This document shows, piece by piece, positions 45,600 to 58,270 of a DNA stretch of 64,000 bases. This DNA comes from Diphasiastrum complanatum. Lineage: Eukaryota > Streptophyta > Lycopodiopsida > Lycopodiales > Lycopodiaceae. How positions within the stretch are numbered: the first letter of the stretch is position 1; the number at the start of each line of letters is the position of its first letter. A program made the translations under genes and the position numbers. The stretch is taken from the NCBI GenBank assembly GCA_029204225.1, contig CM055108.1, positions 2,067,668 to 2,131,667 of the forward strand. Reading direction: 5' to 3'. The notes under the pieces are model-generated. The model saw only the letters and a list, made by a program, of their open reading frames with translations, was not told the DNA's origin and did no database searches.

Positions 45600-46536
45600 G
45601 CTTCACTTGAAAATTTGCATCCCTACACTTAAGGACATGTGCCATCACCTCATAGAACTCGAGATGGGAGTCATTTTGCTTTTGCCAAATGTGTTAAATT
45701 GACAAAAACTAACTTGATCAAATTGTGTAAATATCATTATGACCAGTACATATCATCATTAGACATGTGTGGAGCCTGTTCCCATGTGTGGAATAAATGC
45801 ATTTATCATTTAGATGATTCATATAGGTTGTACATACCATTTCATTTGAGATCTAGTGGCTAAAATGGCCAAAATCTAGTTTTCTAGCTATATGCCACTT
45901 GGCATCATGTTATGGGCAGGAAATGCTATGCATAAGTTTAGGAGTGATCTCCCATGTGTAGAGGGCTGCTCACACATGGAAACATCAGCCGAAGTTGAAT
46001 TTGGACTTGTAGAAGATTTTTATTTAGGTTCCTATAAATTAGAAAAATTACCTAAAATCAGGAGAGGTGGCTATAAGTTAGGAATCTGGGACCATGGCCA
46101 TATTGATGATTATTGGTGGATCCTATGACAACTAGGCACTCTCACACATGCCAAATTAGCTAAGTAATCATCAGCTCTTGTGTATATATAGTGGCTCATT
46201 TGGCCATAATTGACAAGAGAGCTAAATCTTGGTTTTGGTGCATTTTTTGAGTAATCTCTCCATTTGTCTTGTGATTTTATGTTTCTAATGGTTTCTAAGC
46301 TTATTGTACTTCATTCTCTGCTGATATTCCATGCTTTGACAGGTTTTCACATGTGTGAAACCAACAAGTACAAGTTTTGATCATATTTGATTGTTCTTGT
46401 TAGATTTGTTGATGTAGATTTGATCTAATGTTATCTAATTTTGTGTAGATTGGTAGATCAATCTAATCTAACACCCAATCACACTTGTTGATCTGATTTG
46501 GATCCATTCCTGGTCCTTTTTTGTTGTACTTTCACA
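45600..46536 (+). repeat. LTR with TATA box, followed by a primer site
   Basis: The LTR ends TACTTTCACA at 46536, directly before a copia primer site. TATATATA lies at 46183-46190 and a CACATGTGTG site at 46348-46357. The left boundary is not seen. CACATGTG-type motifs also occur at 45765 and 45787. No matching second LTR was found in the window. Confidence 0.6.
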
Positions 46537-46983
46537 TGGTATCGGAGCCAAGTACAAGTGCATTTAAGGAATTGATCTAAACTATACCCAAATTGGTAGG
46601 TTTTTGGAAACAAGCTAATATTGAGGTAGCGAGTTTGAATGGATAGCTAGAACCATTTTATAATGAGGAATGATTGAATTCATGGAATTTAGACTTCCTA
46701 GATCCAAATGATTGTCTCTATTTGATAGTTGATTATGGAGATGTAATATTTCTTGCGCTCAAAATAAGATATTTTGTGGTTTTGGAGAAAGTCCGATTTG
46801 TAATAGTATTGGTGGATACTCATTACTGACTTTTTCGGATCTTTGATATCTTATACATTGTCTCTTGAGAACTTTTTAATCAAAATAATAGAATTTATTT
46901 TAAAAGAGGGAGAAGAAATGGTGGAAATAAGACTTTTATGAGATCAATTAGTTGCATAGATTTCTTTTGAGAAATCCAGTGTA
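46537..46983 (+). mobile_element. Primer site and leader of a truncated copia element
   Basis: TGGTATCGGAGCCAAGTAC directly follows the LTR end. It has one change (A to G) from the usual TGGTATCAGAGC. The following leader resembles that of Copia-A (AAGTACAAG, a GGTTTT..GCAA..AGCTA..ATTG stretch). It breaks off near 46980, before any gag. Confidence 0.6.
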
Positions 46984-47247
46984 GCCCAAATGAACATTCA
47001 ATAGATTGTGTAGCTACCTACTCTAAAAACAAACTAAGTCAAATCCTACACTTTACTAAAACTGAGCTACACTTGTATTAATCCACAAAACTGAAACAAG
47101 AATTAATCTACAACATTTTAGAAGTCCAAGAATCAAGAAACCAACTAGTCTTTTGATTCTTGGACATCTCAAGAACATCAAGAACTAGAATGTTGGAGGA
47201 TATGCAAGATTTGCACCACATTTCTAGCCTCTTTAGTTTACCTGAAT
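46984..47247 (-). repeat. Dispersed copia fragment, copy 1
   Basis: About 260 bp nearly identical to 58908-59170, sharing for example AGAAGTCCAAGAATCAAGAA and GGAGGATATGCAAGATTTGC. The second copy continues into a minus-strand gag zinc-knuckle region, so both derive from a minus-strand copia internal region. Confidence 0.8.
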
Positions 47248-47760
47248 GTTGGCTCCTACATTAATCCACAAACAAGCAAAGAAAACTAATCCACTCTAGG
47301 AAAGCAGCAAATCTAATCCACTCTACAATCCACAACCACACACAAAGGAGGGAAGGGCAAGATCATGAATGCATTCACTCAAGAAACAAGCATGATCAAG
47401 GAGCTCAATGGATGCACCAAAACTCATGGAGGCTCTTCTCATTTCAACATGGAGTAGGTACATTTCACAAAAAGCTCCTCTTCACAAAGAGGGAGTCTCT
47501 TAAATAAGCAAGAGATCTCCTTAGGTGGCATCCTAGTGGAATTTCCACATTTCACAAACTACAAGTGGAATAATGCCCTCCACTAGAGGTCACCATCAAA
47601 ATGTGGCTCACTCTACTTTCTTTAAGAGGGGTCTACTTGCATTTATTACGTTTGCCTAGAAATACTAGTCTCTACATGGTCATTCCATCTTTCGGGATTC
47701 ACCATGAGGCTTACACAGTTCTTGGTTGTCATTCCTAACTAGTATTTCTCGGCTCTCACA
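47248..47760 (-). repeat. Possible minus-strand LTR
   Basis: On the minus strand it starts TGTGAGAGCC at 47760 behind a purine-rich GAGGGCTGAG and contains a TTATTTAAGAG TATA-like box near 47510. The other end is not defined. It may be a truncated 3' LTR. The minus-strand open frame at 47762-47953 has no recognised domain. Confidence 0.35.
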
Positions 47761-48016
47761 CTCAGCCCTCAGTCTTCATTAGTCTCGTCTTCTCAGAGAC
47801 CTCCTCAGCCGAAGGTGAGAGGTGCTCTTGAGTTGCTCTGTCCGAGCATCTTGGGAATTCGTCAAAATCAGCCAACATCATCCCACTCCTAATGTGTTGC
47901 AGGACCCACTGCAACTCATGTTGGACGATGTCGCTCTGCTTCTGCATTGGCATCTTCGATCGTCACTTGGAAAAGTGTAGATCCTCGGTCGCTTGCATGA
48001 AACCAAGTGCTTATTG

Positions 48017-48520
48017 TGTCAGAAATGGTGAACTCCTGCAACTTTGTTGTAGCACAAACAAGACACGAAGGTCGAACAATTCGTGTCAGTCAACATGACT
48101 TTGACTCGAAGCATGATTGAGAATAATTCGCGATGGTCAACGTGTCTTTGACTCGAAGCATGAATGATTCGCGAATCAATCACGAATTGCAAACACACCT
48201 CCAGGACCGCAGAGCCGAAAAAGGGACGTGAAATGAAAACTACGAAAAGAATGAAAGCAAATGAGAGATTACGAAACAGATGAAGAAAAATCTTTCGCGC
48301 TGCCAACTGGCAGCTCAACGGGCTTCACGCCCAACTGAAACGAGTAGTAACGACACAAACTAACTATCTAGTTGATTAGCGTTAGCTAGTGATGTGATTC
48401 TATATTTAGCTATCTTGTAAAACTCCACATAGTGGAGGTATAAACGATCCTCTCTGGATCATTAAAAAAAATAAGTGAATATAGAGATCTATAAGAGACA
48501 GAGAGAGACGTAGCGAATAA
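48017..48520 (+). repeat. 5' LTR (truncated)
   Basis: About 500 bp aligned to 51708-52205 with scattered C/T and G/A differences. The 3' portion is deleted. Confidence 0.8.
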
Positions 48521-48599
48521 TCTTCCAAAGATGTAGAAAGAGGAGATGAAGCTTTCACGATACTCGACAAAGCTTCGACAAGCTACTCCGAACATGACT

Positions 48600-51500
48600 A
48601 CGATGTGGTCATCGATTTAGAAGCAACATCTCACATAACTTGCAACAAGAAGATCTTGATCAACTTTTGCGAACTCAAAAATGACAAAGCGATGATTCTA
48701 GACGATGGAAGTAGACACGATGTCAAAGGCATCGGCTCTCTACAACTATGAACACTGTCAAGCCAAGCAGAGCTGCCAAGAGCACTCTATGTGCCCTCAC
48801 TCAGAAAAGATCTGCTATCTGTCTCCAAGATGACAGATCTAGGCATTCGAGTTTTGTTCGACGGCAACACTTGCCGTATGATCGAGAAGACGACAAACAA
48901 GTTGCTGACGGTCAGATGCAGAGAAAAAAACCTCTACCAGGCCAAAATAATCAGCAACTCTGATAGCATATTAAATGCTTCAGAAAACGAAGATCAGTTC
49001 TGGCATAGGAGATTGTATCATCTGAACATGCGGAGCCTGTACGACATGAGCACAAAGGACATTGTCACAAGTCTCAAAATATCAAGGCCTGAGGCTGAGT
49101 TCTGTGAAGCTTGTCAGAAAGGCAAGCAACATCGGAATCCATTTACACATGAAGGAAGAAGAGCCAAGGAAGTTCTTGAGTTTGTCCACTCTGATGTGTG
49201 TGGACCGATGAAAATAGATTCGCTCTTAGGTTCAAAATATTTTCTAACGTTCATAGATGATTACAGTCGAATGACCACGATCTACTACTTGAAGAAAAAA
49301 TCTGAAGTATTTGACTCTTTCAAGAAGTTTGTGGCATTCGCAGAGCGACACACCTCAAAAAGGATACAGATCCTTAGATCTGACAATGGAGGTGAATACA
49401 AAAGCACAGAATTCTCAAGATTCTACGAAGAACAGGGGATTGAACACCAGTTCACTCCTGCATACACACTAGAATACAACGGTGTGGCAAAAAGAGAATG
49501 CTAGTTGAAGGAGCCAGATGCATGATGGCACAGGCTCAATTGCCAGGTCAATTCTGGGCTGAAGCAATTGCTGCAGCAGTACATCTACAAAACAGATCAA
49601 CAACGACAACGTTGGAGCACAAAACACCGTATGAGATGTGGACAGGCAGAATGCCTGATCTGTCATATGCACGAGTGTTTGGATGTGCAGCATACAAGCA
49701 CATTCCAAAGGAAAAGAGAAGCAAGCTCGACGACAAAACCGAACAAACAATCATGGTCAGCTACTCAAACAGAACACATGTGTACAGACTCTACGATCCA
49801 ACCACGAAGAAGGTTGTTTCGAACAGAGATGTGAAGTTCGACGAGTTCACATTCCCTGGACTAAAAGACAAAAGAGGCCATGAGATCTTCACACTGCTGC
49901 CTATTCAAGAGGGAGATCGAGGATAGACATCAAATCAGAATGCAGGACCCCAGACTTTAGAGCAGCAGAAAACAGAGGATCGATCCCACGAACAAGAAAT
50001 GTTTGAGCAGTGACGAAACGAACCTTGAAGGTCAACCAGACAAAGAAGACCTCTAGACCGCTATTCTGACAATTTTCAATGGAGCGAAGACATGTAGTTT
50101 GAGTACTACAGTTTCACAGAAGAACCAGCTACATACCAAGAAGCTATCCAGAGTCAAGAAAGAGAATTCTGGAAATAGACAATATCAGAAGAGATTGAGT
50201 CGATGAGGCAAAACGAGACATGGACATTAGAGCCACTGCTAGAAAACAGAAAAGTAGTCGATTGCAAATGGGTGTACAAGAAGAAGCTGAAATCAAATGA
50301 CACCATTGGCTGCTACAAAGCAAGGCTTGTCGCAAAGTGCTACATGCAGAGATATGGTGTCGACTATTTCGGCACATATTCGTCCATGGTCAAGATGACA
50401 AGCATAAGGCTGCTCCTTGCATATGCCACGCAGTACAATCTGAAAATTCACCAAATTGACGTGAAAATAGCCTTTCTCCACGAAGATCTAGAAGAGAAAA
50501 TTTTCATGAAGCAACCTGAAGGCTATGAGAACCCCGACAATAGACAATATGTCTATCGATTGCAAAGATGTATCTACGGTCTAAAACAGGCATCACGAGC
50601 CTGGTACAAAAAGCTTGATGGTCTTCTGAAGTCTCTAGACTTCAATCCTACTCAACCAGACTGTAATGTCTACATCAAAAGAGTAGAAAAGGATTTTGTG
50701 ATATTGACCATTTTCATAGATGATTCGTTGATGATAGAAAATTCTTTGATGTTGATCAAAGACACGAAGAGTCAGAATTCTGAAAACTACGAAATCACAG
50801 ATCTTGGAGAAGCAACAAAATGCCTAGGGCTGGAGATCAAAAGAGATCGAACAAATGGCGAAATGCACTTGAGTCAGTCAGAATATGCCAGAAGAGTGCT
50901 AAAGCAGTACCACATGATGGACTATGAAGATAAATCCACACCAATGATAGCTGGAGCCAAGCTCATGAAACATGATTACCCAAAAATAGAAGATGAAGAA
51001 TAGAAGATGGCAAGTATACCCTACTAGAACTTAATCGGTAATCTGATGTACTTAACAATTTGTACCAGACCCGATCTGGCCTTCTTTGTTTACGCATTGA
51101 GCCAATTCTGTTCCAATCCCGGTCTAGCACATTGGAAAATGGCCAAACAAATCCTACAGTATCTAAAGGGTATCCAGAATGTTGGATTAACCTACAGAGC
51201 TAGAAACGAAGAGAAAGGATTCCAGCTGCATCACTACAGTGATGCGAGCTGCGCGAGCTGCAAAGATGATAACAAGTCCATTACTGGAGATGTACGATAG
51301 CGTGCAGAGCTGCAATTAGCTGGATATGCAAAAAGCAAACCTTGATAGTTCAATCCTCTTGCGAAGCTGAGTATATTGCAGCCTCAAAAGTGGCGAATGA
51401 GGTAGTGTGGCTGCAAATGATGTTGGAGGCAATCAGGATACCACAAGAGGGGCCAAGCACGATGATGATGGACTCTCAGAGTGCCATCTATCTGTCCCAG

Positions 51501-51660
51501 AATCCTGTCTTCCATTCAAAGACGAAGCACATTCCTCTGAAGTACCATCATATTTGAGATTTGATCTCGAAAGGAGAGCTCCAGGTCTTGTTCATAAAAT
51601 CAAAAAATATGACTGCAGATCTCTTCACAAAACCGTTCGACAAGCCACTCTTTAGCAAAA
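48600..51660 (+). pseudogene. Copia pol: protease to RNase H, broken
   Basis: Protease reads VIDLEATSHIT, so the DSGA site has become DLEA. GAG-pre-integrase is WHRRLYHLNMRSLY. Integrase has HSDVCGPM, RSDNGGEY and a frameshift at about 49497 where VAERKN should be. RT has IHQIDVKIAFL, LQRCIYGLKQASRAWY and FIDD for YVDD. RNase H pieces run from 51046 to 51660 (MYLTICTRPDL, SSCEAEYIA, SKTKHIPLKYH). Stops at 51001 and 51025 are TAG in the PY*NLIG segment, where CAG (PYQNLIG) is usual. Gag is absent. Not functional. Confidence 0.88.
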
Positions 51661-51707
51661 AGAGGCAATTGGATTAAAGGAATAAAGCTGCAAGGTTCAA
51701 GAGGGAG

Positions 51708-52450
51708 TGTCAGAAATAGTGAACTCCTGCAACTTTGTCGTAGCACGAACAAGACACGAAGGTCGAACAATTCATGATAGTCAACATGACTTTGACTCGA
51801 AGCATGAATGAGAACAATTTGCGATAGTCAACGTGTCTTTGACTCGAAGCACGAACGATTTGTGAATCAATCGCAAATTGCAAACACACCTCCACTACCG
51901 CAAAGCTGAAAAAGGGAGCGAAACAAAAACTACGAAAAGAACGAAAGCAAACGAGAGATCACGAAATAGATGAAGGAAAATCTTTTGCGCTGCCAGCTGG
52001 CAACTCAGCGGGCTTCATGTCCAGCTGAAACAAGTAGCAATGACACAAACTAACTAACTAGTTAATTAGCGTTAACTAGTGATGTGATTCTATGTTTAGC
52101 TATCTTGTAAAACTCCACATAGTGGAGGTATAAACGATCCTCTCTGGATCATTAAAAAAACAAGTGAATATAGAGATCTGTAAGAGACAGAGAGAGATGT
52201 ACCGAATAGAATAAAGAAAGAAAAGACACCATAGTTGTGCATGAAAGTCTGCCAACGAGCAGAACATTGCGAAAGAGTAGATTGTCATTCCGCCAACGAG
52301 CGTGACACTGACGAATTCACTCTAAACTAAAACTGATAATTCAGTCACTCTATTTTTGTGCATCTTGTCTTGTGTTGTATATCATGATTGCTAGAATAGA
52401 ATATGTTCTATGATGCGTAGTTGAGTGTCTGGGAACCTGTAAGGGCTTCC
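51708..52450 (+). repeat. 3' LTR (end uncertain)
   Basis: Starts TGTCAGAAAT behind GAGGGAG. It includes the TAAACGATCCTCTCTGGATC segment shared with the left LTR and a further 240 bp that the left copy lacks. I could not fix the exact end. Confidence 0.7.
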
Positions 52451-54630
52451 GCACAGAAGAAAATTAAAAGATAGAAAATTGTTTGTGATAAAGAAGATGA
52501 AGCGAGGACGAATACGAATCAGTCCCATGCACGTGCTCCCGCAATATATTGTTGCCAGTCTTTATCAAAAAATTGCTTTTCGCAATTTGCCGCAATGTGA
52601 TCAAAATGTCTTATTGTTGCAAGTGGTTGACATTCTCAAGATTGGAGAGCTCTTAGCAGCTTCACAACTTGCATGCTCAAGTGCTTTCCATGTGTCTTTT
52701 TGTTTTGTCACTTGTATCTACCATTGACGGTTTCATCTTTGGTTTCTTGGCAGACACTAACTTCTGGGAGGTCTGTATCCTCCATATTGCTTCTGGGCGT
52801 TTTCGCAAATTTTTTTCTTAGTTGAAGTTCTAGTCTTGTCGATGCTCTTTCCTAATAGGTAGCACAAATCTTGGTTATCAGTCTTCAAGCAAATGGACTC
52901 ATTCACACATTGGTGGTAGAAACAGGTTGGACGAATGACTGGTGATGGCAAGGAAACATGATGAAAGAACTAATAGTTCTATAGTTGCAGCCTTGGACCC
53001 TTGCAATGTCGAACTTTGACCACCACTTGCTGGGTGAGGAGCTCACTTTATTTTGCAGGTTCATGGTTGTCATCATCTTTCTTTTTCTGCAGCTCTTTCT
53101 TTTGATGCATTACTTTTGGATCTCTTTGGGCTTCATAGGAGGGGATTCAACTATCATTGCTCCAGAGAGTTTCTTTTGATCAAGATCAATCTGATTAAAC
53201 TGTTGCTTAAGTTTTGTCCTTTCCTCCTCAACTTCTTTGCTTAATTTCTTATGTCTTCTAGCTGTTTCGCCTACTTCTTAGATCTTCGTCTGGCTGATCA
53301 TCCATTGTAGGTGGCAATTAGTCTCCGCAAGACACTTGCAATGATCTATCAGCTGCTTCGGTAAGACTATAAAAAATTGGAGATTTCTCAGAAGAATATT
53401 GAACTAACAATAAACAAACAGATGGAAGGTAGGGTAGAGGTGGTGACATTGGTAGATGGTGTGGACGATAGGCATGAGGATGGGCGCAAAAGTATGGTAA
53501 GAGACTGGTTGAAAGAGGAGACTGATTTTCCAATATTTGTGTTTCTCTTTTCTGAAGGATCTTCGTCATGATTGGAATACTTCTTTTGATTGAGTCGCTT
53601 TGAATTGCTCATCTGTCCTCTTAGCCTTGTCCTTTTCATATTTGACTTGTGACCTTGGCTGTCGATCTTGCTGATGTTGTTACTGGCAACGTAACTGCTC
53701 TAGTGGATCCAAGCAGATCCACTCTCTCCCCCCAAAAAAATCTGTTGGTGGGAATGTTGTTGCTGGTAACTGTTCATGCTCAAGATTTGATCGGTGTGTG
53801 GAACACATAGTTGAAAACACGTTGAACATGTGACTGGACTAAAGATTGAACAAATTTTAACTAAATTTGTTTTGATCTTGATGTAGTTGACTTGAAGATG
53901 AATTTGGCAATGAGATGTAGAAATTAACTTTGACGTGATCTGTATCTCACAGATTTGGAATATGCTCAAAAATCCGAAACTCTGTATAAGGTGATTTGAA
54001 GATTGATAGAGGAATGACAAGTTATTCTTGAGATACGCTACATGATGTCTCTTGTTCAATGGCTATCCCTGATGAACTAAAAACAAATTTAGAAAAAGAT
54101 ATGTAATTAGAAGAAATTACCAAATCACAAAATTATAAAAAATAGACAAGGAAGATACCAATGCTACAGAGACTGAAATCCGTGGAGCACTCGTCAAACA
54201 AAAAGTTATTCATCAACATGTATAATTCACCTTGACAATTGTAATATGCCATTGGTTTTGTAGAGTAGTGAGACTTACTCGGACATGCCCTTGTCAAAAC
54301 AAGGTAGGGTTGGTGACACTAAAATCTACCATCATTGATAGCAGAAGGTGTAAGATATAGTGTGAGATGCAGGTATGGGTGAGGACTATGTTCTAAGTAC
54401 CTCTCCGAGCAAGAGATTCAGAACCAAATCTCTATCTGGATTTTTGAATTTTAGATTTATCGTGTATTGGCACATTGGAAGTCTTATCAACATGTGGAAA
54501 GACAAATAGATTTGAGGTTGAAGAGGGGGAGAAAAACTGTCAATTCCCTATGGAGGTTGCTCTTGGTTGGACATTGTAGCAGATGACGGAATATCGGTTT
54601 CACTTTCTTTTGACAAGGACTCATTTCATA
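52451..54630. other. Region without a supported gene
   Basis: Short open frames on both strands lack recognisable domains. It lies downstream (in minus-strand terms) of a gypsy-type gag and may hold its decayed interior. A purine-rich TTTTTTTGGGGGGAGAGAG on the minus strand near 53725-53745 could be a polypurine tract. Confidence 0.35.
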
Positions 54631-56030
54631 TTAGTGTCTTTTTGCATTATGAAACTGGTGTAGTGCGTAGTAATGTAGAAGTTTGCAAGAAACTTCTCGA
54701 GTGAGCAACAGGTTTAACTGTTGTATGCTATGGTGCTCGTGTTGTGTTGTCGTGAGGATCCTATCAGGAGTCATAATAACGTGCTGGACATGTAGGATCT
54801 TGTTGGGTTGTTTTGGACAGTCTTTGAAACTGTGTTTTCTGACACAATCGGAACATTCAGCGTGGTACCTAGTCTTGACTGGACAATCAACCATGAAGTG
54901 GTCAGTGTCACCACAGATAAAACATTTGTTGTTCAATGGCCCTTATATAATGGCATAGTCATCTTGTATGGCTAATGGTTTTGGATTTTTTGGTGGGTAT
55001 TCATGATAATGCAAGGAATATCCAGATTGTGATGGTTGTTCTTCATATCGTTAGATTGCATGTGCTTGGATAGGTTGATATGAAGGACAAGCATCAGTAG
55101 GATGCGTAGCCCGACAGTGTGGGCACCATATTGATTTTCATCTATAAGGTACCTGTGCAGGGTTTGGCTGACCAGACAAACTACTTTGGATAGACTTCAG
55201 GGTAGTGTGAAACTCATTGGTGAGTTTCTCCATCTGTAGTTGATGTTGTTTATTAAGCAACTCCAACTGGAATTTTCAAAGCTGATCTCGGGTATCCGCG
55301 ATCGGCTTCGACTCATGGACATGAGCACGTGGTGCTCTCCTTTATCTGGATTCGTCAACATCTGATCTTTCATCTTCCTCCTTGATGGCATCAGACATAG
55401 CTAACTTTAGACTCATATATTTATCATTGGATTTAAGCTCGCGTCTAATCCATCTTGGAAGACCGACTAAAAATCAGATGATGAACATCTGTTTGGTAGG
55501 TTGTTCTTGTACTTGACTTTTGAGGCGTTTGAAACGTTCGATATACGTACATGTTCGTCTTTTGCCATCTTGATGTTACTCAATTTGACAAAAGGGCTCT
55601 CGATCAAATGAAAGGGCTTAAAACGCTTGATAAAAGACTCTTTCAAAACTGACCAGTCTGTCCTATCTTCACGATCAAGGTTGAAAAATCAATCACGTGC
55701 TTTAGCAATCATGGTCATCGAAAACAGTTGGACCATAGCATCAAGAGATGTTTTGCCATACACATCACATGCATTCTCAAATATTTGCAAAAATCTTTGA
55801 GGGTCTGAACCGTCAAACTTTGGTAGATCTAGCTTGGGTGTACATCTCTCTAGATGAGCTCCGTGAGTGGCAGAAGTACTATTAAGGTTGGTTTGGACCA
55901 AAAGAATGGGCTCGTGCTCATGAAGGCTCGGCTCTATCAGATTCTTGTCCCTCAAATGAGTTTGTAGATGACTCGTGAGGTTGGGACGACATTCGGTAGA
56001 ACTTATGACGTCTGATTTGTTCTGCGACAG
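54631..56030 (-). pseudogene. Ty3/gypsy-type gag (decayed)
   Basis: On the minus strand the order is a capsid part at 55955-55689, containing PKLDLPKFDGSDPQRFLQIF, then the end of retrotrans_gag to about 55440 in other frames. A CCHC knuckle follows at about 55085-55135 (CPHC...H...C). A second knuckle-like motif is at 54930-54880 (CFICGDTDHFMVDC) with a Cys/His-rich continuation. In-frame stops separate the pieces. No protease or RT was recognised to the left. Chromosomal pol loss or extreme decay is likely. Confidence 0.65.
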
Positions 56031-56249
56031 GGGACCTTACCTCGTATGGATAATCGTTTAGGATTTGAGAATCTATATGCTGGTCCAGTGGGCATTGTTG
56101 TGGTGTTTTTGTGTTGGGTATGTGTTTCTAGTATTTTTGGATTTTTTAGGATTTTTGGTGTTTTTGGATTTTTGGTGTTTTTTAGATTTTTTTTTTGTAT
56201 CGGGTCGAAAATTTGTCTGGATGGAAAAAAAGGATGACGTCCAGAAATA

Positions 56250-57720
56250 AAGTATCAAAAAATAGAGGATTTTAAAAAAGAGAACTTGAAAAATAAAAGA
56301 CTCGAAAAATTTTTATCGAAAAATTATGTTGGTGACTCCAAAAAATTAATTGAATTTTTTTTTTGCTAGTGACTCGAAAAATTTGTATCGAAAATCTGTG
56401 TAGGTGAATCGAAAAAAATGTATCGAAAAAATTGAAGGCTCGAAAAAAAATGTATCGAAAAAATAGTGGACTCGAAAGACAGATGACTCAAAAAATAGAA
56501 GACTCGAAAAAATTGTATCGAAATTATAGGACTCCAAAAATAGATGACTCGAAAAATAGAATGTTCGAAAAATCTGCATCGAAAAAATACGCTAGTGACT
56601 CAAAAAATTTATTGAAAATTTGTGTAGGTGATTCGAAAAAAGTGTATAAAAAATCTGTGCTGGTGAATCGAAAAAAATGTATCAAAAAAATAGAAAGCTC
56701 AAAAAATAAAAGTTTCGAAAAAAAAATGTATCAAAAAATAATGGTCGAAATTTTTTTTGGTGACTCAAAAAAAGTATCGAAAATGATGGCTCAAAATTTT
56801 TTTGGTGGCTCGGAAAAAATGTATCGAAAATGATGGCTCGAAAATTTAAATTTACTGACTCGAAAAAAATGTATCGAAAAGTAATGGCTTGAAATTTTTT
56901 TAGTGACTCGAAAAAAATGTATCGAAAAATGATGGCTCGAAATATTTTTTGTGACTCGAAAAAAATGTATCGAAAAGTAATGGCTCAAAATTTTTATTTT
57001 AGTGACTCGAAAAAAAAGTATCGAAAAATGATGGCTCGAAAATTGTTTTGGTGACTTGAAAAAAATGTATCGAAAATGATGGCTCGAAATGTTTTTTTGT
57101 GACTCAAAAAAAATGTATAAAAAAATAACAGCTCAAAAAAAAAATTGTGACTCGAAGAAAATATATCAAAAAATAATGGCTCTTATTTTTTTTTTGGTGA
57201 CTCGAAAAAATTGTATCGATAAATGATGGCTCGAAATTTTATTTTTTTGGTGATTCAAAAAAATTGTATCTAGAAATGATGGCTCGAAAATTTTTATTAG
57301 TGACTCCAAAAAAGTGTATCGAAAAATAATGGCTCGAAATTTTTTGGGTGACTCGAAAAAATGTATCGAAAAATAATAGCTCAAATTTTTTTTTATGATT
57401 CAAAAAAATGTATAAAAAATGATGGTTCAAAATTTTTTTAGTGACTCGAAAAAAATGTATCGAAAAATAATATCTCAAAAAAAATTTTAGTGACTCGAAA
57501 AAAATGTATTGAAAAATTAGGACTCGAAAAAATAGAACTTGAAAAAAATATTGCAAGTATCAGAATTTTTTAACAAAGACTCAAAAAATATGATTCAAAA
57601 AAATAAAGGAGTATCGAAAAATTTAACAAAGACTCGAAAAAAATATAGGAGTATCGAAAAATTTAACAAAGGCTAGAAAAAAATTATGAGTATTGAAAAA
57701 TTCAAAAGTATCGAAAAATG
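56250..57720. repeat. Tandem array of TCGAAAA-rich units
   Basis: About 1.45 kb made of variants of GTGACTCGAAAAAAATGTAT then CGAAAAATGATGGCTCGAAA plus a T-rich run, repeating about every 45-60 bp, with shorter units at the left end. On the minus strand it gives recurring HHFSIHFFRVTKK stretches in short open frames. It lies just upstream, in minus-strand terms, of the gypsy-type gag. Confidence 0.9.
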
Positions 57721-57726
57721 AAACGC

Positions 57727-58270
57727 GCGGCTCCGGTTGAGATTTCATAGGATGCGTCGGTTGAGATTTGACAGATGGTTCTGCCGGTTGAGATTTGATA
57801 AATTGTTCCAATTGAGATTTGATAGATTGGCTTTCGGTTGAGATTTGATAGATCACTCCGGTTGAGATTTGAACGATTGACCTCCGATTGAGATTAAATA
57901 GATTACTCCGGTTGAGATTTGAATGATTGTTCTCTAGTTGAGATTTAATAGATCACTCTGGTTGAGATTTGAACGGTTGTCCTCCGGTTGAGATTTAATA
58001 GATCACTTCGGTTGAGATTTGAATGATTGGCCTCCGGTTGAGATTTAATAGATTACTCCGGTTGAGATTTGAACGATTGGCCTCCGGTTGAGATTTTAGT
58101 GAGGCCTTCGGTTGAGATTTCAGTTGTGCCTCCGATTGAGATTTCAGTGAGGCCTTCGATTGAGATTTTAGTTGTGTCTCTGGTTGAGAATTCAGTGAGG
58201 CCTTCGGCTGAGATTTGACAAATTGTTCCAGTTGAGATTTGATACAACACGCCGGTTAAGATTTCGTAGA
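57727..58270. repeat. Minisatellite, about 22 units of 24-27 bp
   Basis: Each unit contains CCGGTTGAGATTT followed by a variable 11-14 bp. Many 24 bp and 26 bp units alternate, giving a 50 bp higher-order period around 57880-58080. The last eight units are 24 bp, so they stay in frame and code for an 8-residue repeat (such as LTEISTGG) on the minus strand. Confidence 0.93.

Larger units (their letters stand above)
48017..52450 (+). mobile_element. Defective Ty1/copia element with internal deletion
   Basis: Two related LTR starts (TGTCAGAAAT) lie at 48017 and 51708, with purine tract GAGGGAG before the second. The left LTR matches the right one for about 500 bp, to near 48520, then jumps straight into protease sequence. 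R/U5, primer site, leader and gag are thus missing. The remaining pol is broken by frameshifts and stops. The right LTR runs on past 52300, with an end possibly near 52450 (CTTCCGCACA). No target duplication was identified. Confidence 0.8.

Noticed and set aside
57727-58270. Regular short repeats as a CRISPR array
   Set aside because: Units are directly adjacent without unique spacers, and the context is eukaryotic. This is a minisatellite.
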